Source of the DNA: Ursus arctos
Lineage: Eukaryota > Chordata > Mammalia > Carnivora > Ursidae
Reading direction: 5' to 3'
Assembly (NCBI RefSeq): GCF_023065955.2
Contig: NW_026622985.1
Span: 766,001-830,000, forward strand
Length of the DNA stretch: 64,000 nt
The notes under the pieces are model-generated. The model had not been told where the DNA came from. It was given only the letters and a program-made list of their open reading frames with translations, and searched no databases. Of the stretch, positions 47,608 to 59,304 are shown in pieces; position 1 is the first letter of the stretch, and each line of letters starts with the position of its first letter. The position numbers were made by a program, and so were the translations under genes.

Positions 47608-48614
47608 CTATTCTTTTGAGTGAGGCTTGAATGGCTATGTATTTCCCCCATAGGACCACCTTTGCAGTGTCCCATAGGTTTCGGACAGATGTGTTTTCAT
47701 TTTCATTGGTCTCCATAAATTGTTTATGTTCTTCTTTAATTTCCTGGTAGACCCAAACGTTCTTAAGCAGGATGTTCCTTAGTTTCCAACAGTTTGAGTT
47801 TCTTATGAATTTTTTCCTGTGATTGAATTCCAGTTTCAAAGCATTGTGGTCTGAGAATATGCAGGGGAAAATATCAGTGTTTTGGTATTCATTGAGACCT
47901 GATTTGTGACCCAGTATATGGTCTATACTGGAGAAAGTTCCATGTGCACTCAAGAAGATGGAGTATTGTTTTGTTTTAGGGTGGAATGTCCTATATATAT
48001 CTATGAAGTCCTTCTGGTCCAGAGTCATTCAAAGCTCTTGTTTCTTTGTTGATTTTCTGCTTAGATGATATGTCTACTGCTGAGAGTGGAGTGTTGAGGT
48101 CCCCTACTATTAATGTATTAAATCTATACGACTCTTTATTTTGGCTAACAGTTGGCTTATGTAGTTTGCTGGTCCCCTGTTTGGGGGCATAGATATTTAT
48201 AACTGTTAGATCCTCTTGTTGGATACACCCTTTAAGAATGATATAGTGTCCTGTATCTCTAACTACAGTCTTTAGCTTAAAATCTGTTTGATATGAGAAT
48301 TGCTACCCCAGCTGTCTTTTGAGGTCCATTGGCATGAAAAATGATGCCCCATCCCTTCATTTTAAGTCTGGATGTATCTTTAGGTTCAAAGTGAGTCTCT
48401 TGTAGACAGCATATGGATGGGTCATGTCTTTTTTTCCCAATCTGCAACTCTGTGTTATTTTATGGGAGCATTTAGGCCATTCACATTGAGAGTGATTATT
48501 GAGAAACATGATTTTAATGTCATCATGTTGTCTGTGAAGTCCTTGTTTCTATAGATTGTCTCTGTAAACTTTTGTTCTGTATCATTTTTGGGGTCTTTCT
48601 ACTTTTATTAACCC

Positions 48615-49490
48615 CCTCTTAATATTTTTTGTAGGGCTGGCTTGGTGGTCACATATTCTTTCAGTTTCTGCCAGTCTTGGAAGCTCCTTGTCTCTCCATC
48701 CATCTGAATGACAGCCTTGCTGGATAAAGGATCCGTGGCTGCATGTTCTTCTCACTTAGTGTCTGAATATGTCTTGTAATCCCTTTCTGGCTTGCAAGGT
48801 CTCTGTAGACAGGTCTGATGTTATTCTGATGTTACTCCCTCTGTAGGTGGGGATTCTCTTCCCCCTGGCCACTTTCAAGATTGTTTCCTTGGATCTAAGA
48901 TTTGCAAATTGTACTATTATACGTTGTGGTGTTGGTCTGTTCTCTTTCACCTTGGGAGTGTTCCTCTCTGCCACTTGGACATGACTGCTTGTTTCCTTTC
49001 CTAGATTAGGGAAGTCCTCAGCTATAATTTGTTCACATATCTCTTCTAGACCTCTCTCTTTCTCCACGCCCTCAGGGAACCCCAATAATTCTTACATTGG
49101 AAACTTTCATTGAGTCAGTAATCTCCCATAGCTTTTTTTCTTGAAATTGGAGTCTTTTTTCCCATGCCAGCTCTTTTCCCTTCTTTTCTATCATCTCATC
49201 CTCTAACTCACAAATTCGTTCTTCTGCCTCGTTTACCTTGGCTGTCAGAGCAACCAGTTTAGATGGCATTTAATTCATAGCATTTTTACATTCCGCCAGA
49301 TTAGTTCTCATTTCAACCCTTAGAGAGTCTATATTTTCTTTAATATTTTTCTCAAGCCTATGTATCATCTTGATAATTATTACTCTGAAATCCATTTCTG
49401 ACATCTTGGTTATATCCATATCCATTAGTTCTGTGGCAGAGGCCACAATCACTGGTTCTCTCCTGTGCTGGGGTTCCTCCTCTTTGTCAT
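48615..49490 (-). pseudogene. L1-J ORF1 remnant
   Basis: ORF1p of the older subfamily. By homology it starts at 49490. The coiled-coil region is readable at 49270-49557 ('ATELMDMDITKMSEMDF', 'RLEKNIKENIDSLRVEMRT') in a frame that enters from the 5' UTR, meaning a frameshift near the N-terminus. 49072-49269 continues the coiled coil to 'SMKVSNVRIIGVP' (start of the RRM), and 48756-49085 has 'IIVQFANLRSKETILKVARG' and 'TSDLSTETLQARKG'. A TAA at about 49268-49270 and a frame change at ~49075 break it. The C-terminal domain beyond 48756 is also out of frame. Confidence 0.85.
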
Positions 49491-50318
49491 TCTGATGAGG
49501 TGTGGTTGCAGGGATGTAGAGAGTCCAAATTATTGACCAGGACCCAACAAGATGCACCTGTTTTATAGGGACTGTAGGGATGTGGGCTTCTTGTTCTTTC
49601 AGCCTGCCTTCTGGGGGAGGGGCCTACTGCACTGATACTCAGGCAACCCTTCTTGGGCAGAGTTGTCCTACCACCTGTGAGGGGGATGAGCTCAGTGAGA
49701 ACCAGTTTTGGGGGGCTTTTGTTCTCTGGTGGCTTTCCCTCATGGCTTTCTGTGCCTCTTCTGATAGTCAGACCAGCAGTGACTATATCCAAACCTCTGT
49801 CTCAGAACAGAGAGATCACAGTCTGCTCTTCACTGAGCTCTCCAGGCCACACTGTGTCTCTGCTGCTAAAAACCCTTGCGGGCCCCACAGCCGCTCTCCC
49901 CCTCTTTGCTCCCAGGCCTAAGCATGTCTCTGCCCTTTGTGCTTCTAAAACCACCAGCAGCCCCCAGTTCACATGTGAGCTCCTGAGCTCCAGGTTTCAG
50001 TCTGATGTGGCATCATAACCAGCTGCTACCGGTTGCTAGTCTGGCCCACTCCCCAGCGCCAGAGGCTTCTATCTTCCTGGCACACAAGCACAGAGTCTCC
50101 CTCCCCCTTCTGTTTATCTTTCAAAATCTGCCCATAGACTTTTGGCTCCCCACTTCATATCTCGAGACCAAGCACTGGAGATGTTCACTTTGTAGAGATC
50201 CAGATGTATCTTCTTACATGTCAGTCTGACTTCGTGGGTGTTCAGCATGGTCTGGTAGATATCCAGTTCAATTCAGGGGACCGGCTGAAATAGGGTCCTC
50301 TACTACTCCACCATCATT
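49491..50318 (-). promoter_or_regulatory. L1-J 5' UTR with YY1-like start
   Basis: About 830 bp of GC-rich leader in reverse orientation. The extreme 5' end reads 'aatgatggtggagtagtaga' on the minus strand (from 50318), a decayed form of the AAGATGGCGG box of L1-O. Long plus-strand ORFs here (49580-50018) are antisense shadows. Confidence 0.7.
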
Positions 50319-52541
50319 CACCCTGTACCACCCATCCTTGGTGAGTATGGAAGCATTACACAAAGTGGGTGGAAAGCAGATGAAAGTTCCATATCTTATC
50401 TAAGATCAACAGGGCAAGGAAACTGTCCTTCAACGGACATGGTCTTTCATGTATATGTATTCATTAACAATGTTGGGTGTGGAAGGATGAGTAAATGACC
50501 ACATACTTATCGCTTAGAAACAAGATTGTAGGCAAATGGTCCCTCAACGAACATCAGCATTTATGAATATGGAAGTATTAATCAAAGTGGTTGTGGAAGC
50601 ATAAGGAAAGGACCACATACATCTCTCTAGGAAACAACAGCGTACAGGAACAAACATAAAACTAGCATCATCATTCATGAATATGGAAGGATTATCCAAA
50701 AGTGGTGTGGAAGAATGAGGAAAGCACCACATACTTATCTCTAAGAAACAACATAGATGGGAAAGATTCCTTCAAGTAAGAGCAACATTCATGAATAGGG
50801 AAGCTTGAACAATCTTCTGTGTGGAAGGAAAGGACCATGCCACTTACTTATCATTTAGAATCAACAATGTTCTTAAGTGTCCCAAGTAACACCATCATTC
50901 ATGAATATGGAAGCATTACACAAAGTAGGTGTGGAAGCAGACGAAAAGTTCCATATTCTTATCTCTAGGAATCAACAGTGCAAGGAAACCATCCTTCTGT
51001 GAAAGTCGTCTTTCATGTATATATATAATCATTAACCAACTTGGTTGTGCAAGGATGAGTAAATGACCACATTCTTATCCCTTAGAAACAACATTGTATG
51101 GAAACCGTCCTTCAACAAACGTCATCTATCATGCATATGGAAGCATTAATCAAAGCAGTTGCAGAAGCAAAAGGAAAGGAACACATATGTATATGTAAGA
51201 ACCAACAGTGTGCAGGAACCAACTTACAACTAACATCATCATTCATGAATATTGAAGCATTAGCCAAAGTGTGTGTGGAAGCATGAGGAAAGTGCCACAT
51301 ACTTATCTCTAAGAAACTACAGAGTTGGGAAAGCATCCTTCAAGTATCAGCAACACTCATGAATAGGGAAGCATGAACAAATTTCCATGTGGAAGGAAGA
51401 GGAAAGTGTCACATACTTATCAATAAGAGTCAACAATTTATGGAAACTGCCCTTCAAGTCACAGCATCTTTCATGAATATAGAAGCATTACACAAACTGG
51501 GTGTGGAAGCATCAGGAAAGGGCCACATACATATCTAAGAAACAAGTGTACAGGAACCAAATGACAACTAACAGTAACTTTCATGTGAAAACATGAGGAT
51601 AGTGCCACATATTTTTCTCTAAAAAACTACAGAGTACAGACATTGTCCTTCATGTAACATCATGTTTTATGAATATGGAAGCACTCATCAACCTCAGCCT
51701 GGAAAGAAGACTTAAGTACAAGATACTTATCCCTCAGAAAACAGAGAAGGGAAACCGGTATTTAATGCACATCTTCTTTCAAGAATATGGAAGCATTATC
51801 CAAAGGTGGTGTGGAAGAAGGAGGAAAGTGCCCATACTCTTCTCTCAGGAACAAGAGTTTGGAGAGCATCCTTCAAGTAACAGGAACATTCATGAATAGG
51901 GAAGCATGAACGAACTTCCGTGTGGAAGGAAGTGAATAGTGCCACATACCTATCATTTAGAATCAACACCATACCAACCTGCATTTCAAGTAAAACCATC
52001 CTTCATGAATATGGAAGCATTACACAATGTGCGTGTGGAAAGAGATGAAGAGTTCCATATACTGATCTGTAAGACTCAACAGTGCAAAGTAACTGCCCTT
52101 TAACGAATATTGTCTTTCATGAATATGTAATCATTAACCAACTGGGGTGTGGAAGGATGAGTAAATGACCACATACTTATCCCTTACAAACAACACTGTT
52201 CAGAAACCGTCCTACAATGAACATCATGTTTCATGCAAATGGAAGCACTAATCAAAGTGCTTGTGGAAGCATGAGGATAGTGCCACATACTTATCTCTAA
52301 GGAACAACAGTGTAGAGAAATTTTTCTTCATGTATTATCATGTTTTATGAATATGGAAGCATTCACCAACTTTGGCCTGGAAAAAAAAGTTAAGTGCAAG
52401 ATACTTATCCCTGAGAAACCACACAGAAGGGAAACTGTCTTTCAAGGCACATCATCTTTTGTGAATATGGATGCATTAATCAAGTGGGTGTGGAAGAATG
52501 AGGAAAGTGCCACAGACTTATCTCTAAGAAACAACAGAGTT
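50319..52541. repeat. S3 satellite: 5-monomer unit of ~560-570 bp
   Basis: About 20 monomers of 109-117 bp. The landmark 'gaatagggaagc(a/t)tgaac' with a following 'ttcc/cttctgtgtgg' occurs near 50792, 51360 and 51896, and 'gaagcattacacaaa' near 50345, 50905, 51475 and 52015. Five monomers separate equivalent landmarks. The core 'catgaatatggaagcatta' and 'cttatctctaagaaacaac' are shared with S2, but the monomer set differs. It ends at the left TSD of L1-M (52526-52541). No gene seen. Confidence 0.9.
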
Positions 52542-55420
52542 TATATTCTCACCTCAAGAAGCTGGAACAGCAACAGAGGGACAGGCCTAATCCACGCACG
52601 AGGAAGTAGCTGACCAAGATTAGAGCAGAAATCAATGGATTAGAAACCAGGAGTACAGTAGAGCAGATCAACAGAACTAGAAGCTGGTTCTTTGAGAGAA
52701 TCAATAAAATTGGCAAACCGCTGGCAAGACTTATCCAAAAGAATAGAGAAAGGACCCAAATTAATAAAATTATGAATGAAAAAGGAGAGGTCACAACCAA
52801 CACCAATGAAATTGGAAGGATTATTAAAAACTTTTATCAACAGCTATATGCCAATAAATTAAGCAATCTGGAAGAGATGGAGGCCTTCCTGGAAACCTAT
52901 AAACTACCAAGACTGAAACAGGAAGAAATTGATCTATTAAACAGGCCAATTAATTATGAAGAGATTGAGTCAGTGATAAACAACCTTCCAAATAACAATA
53001 CTCCAGGCCCGGATGGTTTTCCTGGGGAATTCTACCAAACATCCAAAGAATAAATAATACCTATTCTCCTAAAGCTATTTCAAAAAATAGAAACAGAAGG
53101 AAAGCTACCAAACCCATTCTATGAGGCCAATATTACCTTGATCCCCAAACCAGGCAAAGACCCCATCAGAAAGGAGAATTACAGACCGATTTCCCTAACA
53201 AATATGGACGCCAAAATCCTCAACAAGATCCTGGCTAATAGAATCCAACAGTACATTAAAAGGATTATCCATCATGACCAAGTGGGATTCATCCCTGGGA
53301 TACAAGCGTGGTTCAACTTTCACAAATCGATCAGCGTGATGCATCATATCAACAAGAAAATACTCAGGAACCATATGATCCTCTCAATAGATGCAGAAAA
53401 AACATTGACAAAATACAGCATCGTTTCCTGATTAAAACCCTTCAGAGTGTAGGGATAGAAGGTACATTCCTCAATCTCATAAAAACCATCTATGAAAAGC
53501 CTACAGCAAATAAATCATTCTCAATGGGGAAAAGCTGGAAGCCTTTCCCTTACAATCAGGAATACGACAAGGATGCCTACTCTCGCCACTATTATTCAAC
53601 ATAGTACTAGAAGTCCTTGCAACAGCAATCAGACAACAAAAAGGGATCAAAGGTATCCAGAACGGCAAAGAAGAAGTCAAACTGTCTCTCCTCGCAGATG
53701 ACATGATACTCTATATGGAAAACCCAAAAGAATCCACTCCAAAACTATTAGAAGTTATAGAGCAATTCAGTAATTTGGCGGGATACAAAATCAATGCTCA
53801 GAAATCAGTTGCATTTCTATACACGAATAATGAGACTGAAGAAAGAGAAATTAGGGAATCCATCCCATTGACAATAGCACCAAAAACCATACGTTACCTT
53901 AGAATTTACTTAACCAGAGACGTAAAGGATCTACATTCTAGAAACTATAAATCACTCTTGAAAGACATTGAGGAAGAAACAAAAAGATGGAAAAATATTC
54001 CATGCTCATGGATCGGAAGAATTAACATAGTTAAAATGTCCATGCTACCCAGAGCAATCTACACTTTCGATGCTATCCCGATCAAAATACCGATGACATT
54101 TTTCAAGGAACTGGAACAAATAGTCCTTAAATTTGCTGGAACCAGAAAAGACCACAAATTGCCAAGGAACTGTTGAAAAGGAAAAACAAAGCTGGGGGCA
54201 TCACAATGCCAGATTTCGAGCTGTACTACAAAGCTGTGATCACAAAGACAGCATGGTACTGGCAAAAAAACAGACACATAGACCAATGGAACAGAATAGA
54301 GAACCCAGAAATGGACCCTCGGCTCTTTGCGCAACTAATCTTTGATAAAGCAGGAAAAAAACATCCGGTGGAAAAAAAACAGTCTCTTCAATAAATGGTG
54401 CTGGGAAAATTGGACAGCTACATGCAAAAGAATGAAACTTGACCACTCTCTCACACCATACACAAAGATAAACTCCAAATGGACGAAAGACCTCGATGTG
54501 AGACAGGAATCCATCAAAATCCTAGAAGGGAACATAGGCAGCAACCTCGACGACATTGGCCAAAGCAACCTTTTTCGTGACACACCGCCAAAGACAAGAG
54601 AAACAAAAGATAAAATGAGCTTGTGGGACTTCATCAAGATAAAAAGCTTCTGCACAGCCAAGGAAACAGTCAAAAAAACTAAGAGGCAGCCCACGGAATG
54701 GGAAAATATATTTGCAAATGATGCTACAGATAAAAGACTGGTATCCAAGATCTACAAAGAACTTCTCAAACTCAATATGCGAGAAACAAATACACAAATC
54801 ATAAAATGGGCAGAAGATATGAACAGACACTTTTCCAATGATGACATACAAATGGCTAACAGACACATGAAAAAATGTTCAAAATCATTAGCCATCAGGG
54901 AAATTCAAATCAAAACCATACTGAGATAGCACCTTATGCCAGTTAGAATGGCAAAAATTGACAAGGCAAGAAACAACAATTGCTGGAGAGGATGTGGAGA
55001 AAGGGGATCCCTCCTACATTGCTGGTGGGAATGCAAGTTGGTACAGCCACTCTGGAAAACAGTGTGGAGGTCCCTTAAAAAGTTAAAAATTGAGCTACCC
55101 TATGACCCAGCCATTGCACTACTGGGCATTTACCCCAAAGAGACAGACGTAGTGAAGAGAATGGCCATATGCACCCCAATTTCATAGCAGCATTGTCCAC
55201 AATAGCCAAATCGTGGAAGGAACCGAGATGCCCTTCAACAGATGAATGGATTAAGAAGTTGTGGTCCATATATACAATGGAATATTACTCAGCTATCAGA
55301 AAGAACGAGTTCTCAACATTTGCTGCAACATGGACGGCACTGGAGGAGATAATGCTAAGTGAAATAAGTCAAGCAGAGAACGACAATTATCATATGATTT
55401 CCCTCATCTATGGAACATAA
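52542..55420 (+). pseudogene. L1-M ORF2 remnant (RT to C-terminus)
   Basis: RT pieces: 52772-53053 ([20 protein letters not shown] to GEFYQTSKE, ending at TAA 53051-53053, the same stop as in L1-C), 53138-53431 ('[18 protein letters not shown]', 'DQVGFIPG', frame lost at 'DAEKTLTK' by a 1-nt deletion), and 53703-54176 with '[20 protein letters not shown]'. The catalytic box reads LADD, where FADD is usual. The C-terminal domain is at 54342-54929 (with '[21 protein letters not shown]'), 54936-55187 ([18 protein letters not shown]) and 55169-55420 up to the normal stop. At least five frame changes. Confidence 0.9.
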
Positions 55421-55711
55421 GAAGTAGGAAGATCGGTAGGGGAAGAAAGGGATAAAGAAAGGGGGGGTAATCAGAAGGGGGAATGAAGCATGAGAGACTA
55501 TGGACTATGAGAAACAAACTGAGGGCTTCAAAGGTGGGGGTGGAGGAATGGGATAGACTGGTGATGGGTAGTAAGGAGGGCACGTATTGCATGGTGCACT
55601 GGGTGTTATACACAACTAATGAATCATCGAACTTTACATAATAAACCAGGGGTGTACTGTATGTTGACCAACATAATATAATAAAAAAAGCATTAAAATA
55701 AAAAAAAAAAA
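52542..55711 (+). mobile_element. L1-M: 5'-truncated LINE-1 with 16-bp TSD in S3 satellite
   Basis: Begins in ORF2 at 'tatattctcacctcaag' (between EN and RT) and runs 3.2 kb to the 3' UTR and A tail. The target aagaaacaacagagtt, a satellite word, is duplicated at 52526-52541 and 55712-55727. It is close to L1-C in sequence and shares its TAA in the RT domain. This is a textbook target-primed insertion. Confidence 0.96.
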
Positions 55712-57493
55712 AAGAAACAACAGAGTTGGGAAAGCGTCCCTCAAGTAATAGCAATATTCATGACTAGGGAATCATGAACAAACTTCTGTGTGGAGGGAGA
55801 GGAAAGTGTCACATACTTATCAGTTCATATCAGCACTGTATGGAATCCCCCCTTCAAGTCATAGTGTCTTTCATGAATATGGAAGCAGTACTCCAAGTGG
55901 GTATGGAAGCATAAGGAAAGGACCACATACATATCTCTAACAACAGTGTAGAGGAACCGTCCTTCAACTATCATGACCTTCCTGAATATTGAACCCTTAT
56001 CAAAATTAGGATAAGGAAAGGTCCACATATTTATCTCTGAGAAACAACTGTGTCAGGATAATGTCCTTCAAGTAACATCATCATTCATGAATGTGGAAGT
56101 ATTACCCAAAGTGTGTGTGGAAGCATGAGGATAGTGCCACATTCTTATCTCTAAGACACTATAGTGTAAGGAAATTGTCCTCCTTGTAATATCATGTTTC
56201 ATGAATAAGGAACCATTAATCAAATTTGGTGTGCAAGGAAGACTAAAGTGCAAGAGACTTATCCCTAGAAACCACACAGAAGGGAAACCGTGTTTCAACT
56301 CATATCATTTTTCATGAATATGGAAGCATTACCCAAAGTTGGTGTGGAAGAATGAGGAAGGTGCCACATACATATCTCTAAGAAACAACAGATTTAGGAA
56401 AGCGTCCTTCAAGTTACATCAACATTCGTGAATAGGGAAGCATTAACCAACTTCCGTGTGGAAGGAAGAGGGAAGTGCCACATACTTATCATTTAGAAAG
56501 TGTATGGAGCATCTTTCAATGAAGATCTTCCTGCAAGGCAATAACTTTTCCAAATGTATGTTGGGAACAGAAGGAACATACCCTATGGCTAACTCAGGAA
56601 AACATGTCTCTGTAGCAAACTTCTTCAACTCGGTACTCCTTTCCTAGAGATAGAAGATGTCTGCAACGTATGCGTGGATGCACAGGGGAAGTGCCATGTA
56701 GTTAGTTAACTGAGTTAAACATGCTTGTGTAGAAAGCATCCTTCAACTAATGTCCTCCTCTATGCACAGAGCAACTTTCTCAAAGAAATGTGTTGAAGCA
56801 TAAGGGATGTGCCCCATAGGTAACTCAGTGAAAGGAATCTGGGTAGAAGGATATTTCAAGTAATGACTTGTTTAGGGAAGATAGAAGGTGTTTCCAATGT
56901 ATGCAGGAAAATGTAAGGAAAGTACCCTGGACTTGTCACAGTGAAAGAAGTATGTGTGCCGAAACCATCTCTCAAACGACCATCTTCAGTCCCTGGAGAC
57001 TAAAGTGTTTTCCAACGTCTGTGTGGAAAGCAGGGTGGCACACACGTATCTCAGTGCAACAGGTCATTGCCCGTAACCACCTTTCAAGCTAAGAACTTTT
57101 TACCCGGGGAGAGTATATTTGTTCTCACATATATGTGTGGAAACATGAGGAGTGTGCCATAGCCTTGACTCAGTAAAACAAGTCTGTGAAGAGACTATCT
57201 GTCCAACAACACCTTGTCTCCTGGATAAGGAGCGTTTTCCAATGAATGCTGAGGAAGCATCAAGAAAGTGGCATGCACCTGACTCAGCAAAACCAGCCTC
57301 TGTAACAACCGCCCTTCAACTTAGAACTTCTTTCCTGGCAAATGAGTCTCAAATGCATGGTTGCGATCGATCATGAGGAAAATGACAAATACTTAACTCA
57401 GTGAAACTGGTTCATGCGGAAACCGTCTTTCAGATAGTACCTTCTTTCCCACAAACAGAAATGTTCACAAATAAATGTATGTGGGGGTGAGAA
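55712..57493. repeat. S3 satellite, grading into more diverged monomers
   Basis: Continues from the TSD in the same monomer as before L1-M, with 5-monomer order to about 56500. From ~56510 to 57480 the monomers become strongly diverged ('actcagtgaaac(a/c)agtctgtg', 'ccttctttcc', 'aacttctttcctggc') and approach the S1 style in word use, though with no clear higher-order period. It ends at the 5' end of L1-N. Open frames of about 60-75 codons are repeat-derived. Confidence 0.8.
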
Positions 57494-58348
57494 AGGAGGA
57501 AAGATGGCAGAGAAGTAGGGGACCCTATTTCAACCGGTCCCCTGAATCAAGCTGGATATCTAACAGACCATTCTAAACAAGCAGGACATCAGCCTGAGAT
57601 GTAAGAAGATACATCTAGATCTCTACAAACAGAATATCTCTGACGGTTGGTCTCGAGGTATGAAGTGGGGAGCCGAGAGTCTACGGGCAGATAATGGAAG
57701 ATAAATGGAAGGGAGAGGGAGCCTCCGTGAATGTGCACTGGGAAGGCAAAAGCCTCCCACACTGGGGACAGGGCACAGACTCGCAGACTGGTAGAGGCGG
57801 GGAAATGTCTTTAGGAGACCACCCCCCAGATTGAAACCTGGAGCTCGGGAGTGCACGTGTGAACTAGGAGGGGCTGGTGGTTTTAGAAGCACAAAGAGCA
57901 GAGATGTGCCGAGCCCTGGGAGCGAGGACTGGGAGAGCAGCTGTGGGGTGCACAATGTAGGACGCTGCAGGTTTTTTAGCAGCACCGACAGAAATGGACT
58001 CAGTGTGGCCTGGAGAGCTCAGTGAAGAGCAGACTCCGATCCCTCTGTTCTGAGACAGAGGTTTGGATACGGTCACTGCTGCTCCGACTCTCAGAAGAGA
58101 CACAGAAAGCCACCAGGGAAAGCCACCAGAGAACAAAAGCCCCCCAAAACTGGTTCTCACTGAGCTCATCCCCCCCCCAAAGGAAGCAGGGCAACTCTGC
58201 CAAAAAAAGTGGTAGGCCCCTCCCCCAGAAGGCAGGCTGAAAGAACAAGAAGCCCACATCCCTACGGTCCCTATAAAACAGGTGCATCTTGTTGGGTCCT
58301 GGTCAATAATTTGGACTCTCTACATCCCCGCAACCACACCTCATCAGA
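57494..58348 (+). promoter_or_regulatory. L1-N 5' UTR
   Basis: Leader of about 850 bp with the 'aagatggcag' box at 57501-57510, close to the YY1-like AAGATGGCGG of L1-O. It differs from L1-A and L1-O over much of its length and pairs instead with L1-J (49491-50318), showing two 5' UTR types in one window. Confidence 0.7.
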
Positions 58349-59224
58349 ATGACAAAGAGGAGGAACCCCAGCACAGGAGAGAACCAGTGATTGTGGCCTC
58401 TGCCACAGAACTAATGGATATGGATATAACCAAGATGTCAGAAATGGATTTCAGAGTAACAATTATCAAGATGATATATAGGCTTGAGAAAAATATTAAA
58501 GAAAATATAGACTCTCTAAGGGTTGAAATGAGAACTAATCTGGCGGAATGTAAAAATGCTATGAATGAAATGCCGTCTAAACTGGATGTTCTGAGGGCCA
58601 GGGTAAACGAGGCAGAAGAATGAATTAGTGAGCTAGAGGATGAGATGATAGAAAAGAAGGAAAAAGAGGTGGCATGGGAAGAAAGAATCCAATTTCAAGA
58701 AACTAAGCTGAGGGAGATCACTGACTCAATGAAACACTCCAAAATCAGAATTATTGGGGTTCCCTGAGGGCATGGAGAAAGAGAGAGGTCTAGAAGAGAT
58801 TTTTGAACAAATCGTAGCTGAGAACTTCCCTAATCAGGGAAAGGAAACAAGCATTTGTGTCCAAGAGACAGAGAGGACCCTGCCCACGATCAATGAGAAC
58901 AGACTGGCACCACGAGATATTCGCAAATCTCAGATCCAAAGAAGCAATCTTGAAAGTGACCAGGGGGAAGAGAATCCCCACCTACAGAGGGAGTAACATC
59001 AGAATAACATCAGACCTGTCTACAGAGACCTTGCAAGCCAGAAAGGGATTGCAAGACATATTCAGAGTACTAAGGGAGAAGAACATGCAGCCACGGATCC
59101 TTTATCCAGCAAGGCTGTCATTCAGATGGATGGAGAGACAAGGAGCTTCCAAGACTGGCAGAAACTGAAAGAATATGTGACCACCAAGCCAGCCCTACAA
59201 AAAATATTAAGGGGGGGGGTTAAT
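58349..59224 (+). pseudogene. L1-N ORF1 remnant
   Basis: The coiled-coil part (ATELMDMDITKMSEMDFRVT) is read in the frame of 58282-58623, which is open from upstream, so a frameshift separates it from the expected ATG at 58349. A TGA at 58621-58623 replaces an Arg codon after 'VNEAEE'. The RRM piece starts near 58754 (GFPEGMEKERGLEEIFEQIVAENFPNQ) and shifts frame near 58910. The C-terminal domain is at 58857-59168 ('RITSDLSTETLQARKGLQD', 'RILYPARLSFR'). Confidence 0.88.
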
Positions 59225-59304
59225 AAAAGTAGAAAGACCCCAAGAGTGATACAGAACAGAAATTTACAGAGACAATTTATAGAAACAAGGACTTCACAGA
59301 CAAC

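Larger units (their letters stand above)
44310..48525 (-). pseudogene. L1-J ORF2 remnant
   Basis: Start codon by homology at 48525 (minus). The endonuclease is decayed (a late piece at 47579-48028 has 'FIDIYRTFHPKTKQYS' and 'FSDHNALKLEFNH'). The RT is better kept: 46852-47157 ([13 protein letters not shown]) and 46402-46851 ('[18 protein letters not shown]', '[17 protein letters not shown]'). The catalytic loop region near 46230-46250 is a DD-to-DV change ('gatgacgtgatac' reads DDVIL, with the preceding residue changed). Cys-rich tail text is near 44500-44700. Two nested L1s and many stops make it inactive. Confidence 0.85.
44165..50318 (-). mobile_element. L1-J: minus-strand LINE-1 with complete 5' end, 3'-truncated, two nested L1s
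   Basis: Running leftward from 50318: 5' UTR, ORF1 remnant (49490-48615), ORF2 remnant (48525-44310) and part of the 3' UTR, which stops at about 44165 without its last ~165 bp or poly(A). It abuts the telomere-like array. Nested minus-strand L1 fragments sit at 44991-45202 and 47442-47607. Sequence resembles L1-N more than L1-A or L1-O (for example ORF1 'MDITKMSEMDF'), so it belongs to an older subfamily. The missing 3' end implies a later breakpoint rather than the original insertion. Satellite S3 adjoins the 5' end. Confidence 0.93.

Noticed and set aside
49580..50229. Plus-strand ORFs over the L1-J 5' UTR
   Set aside because: Antisense shadows of a GC-rich L1 leader.
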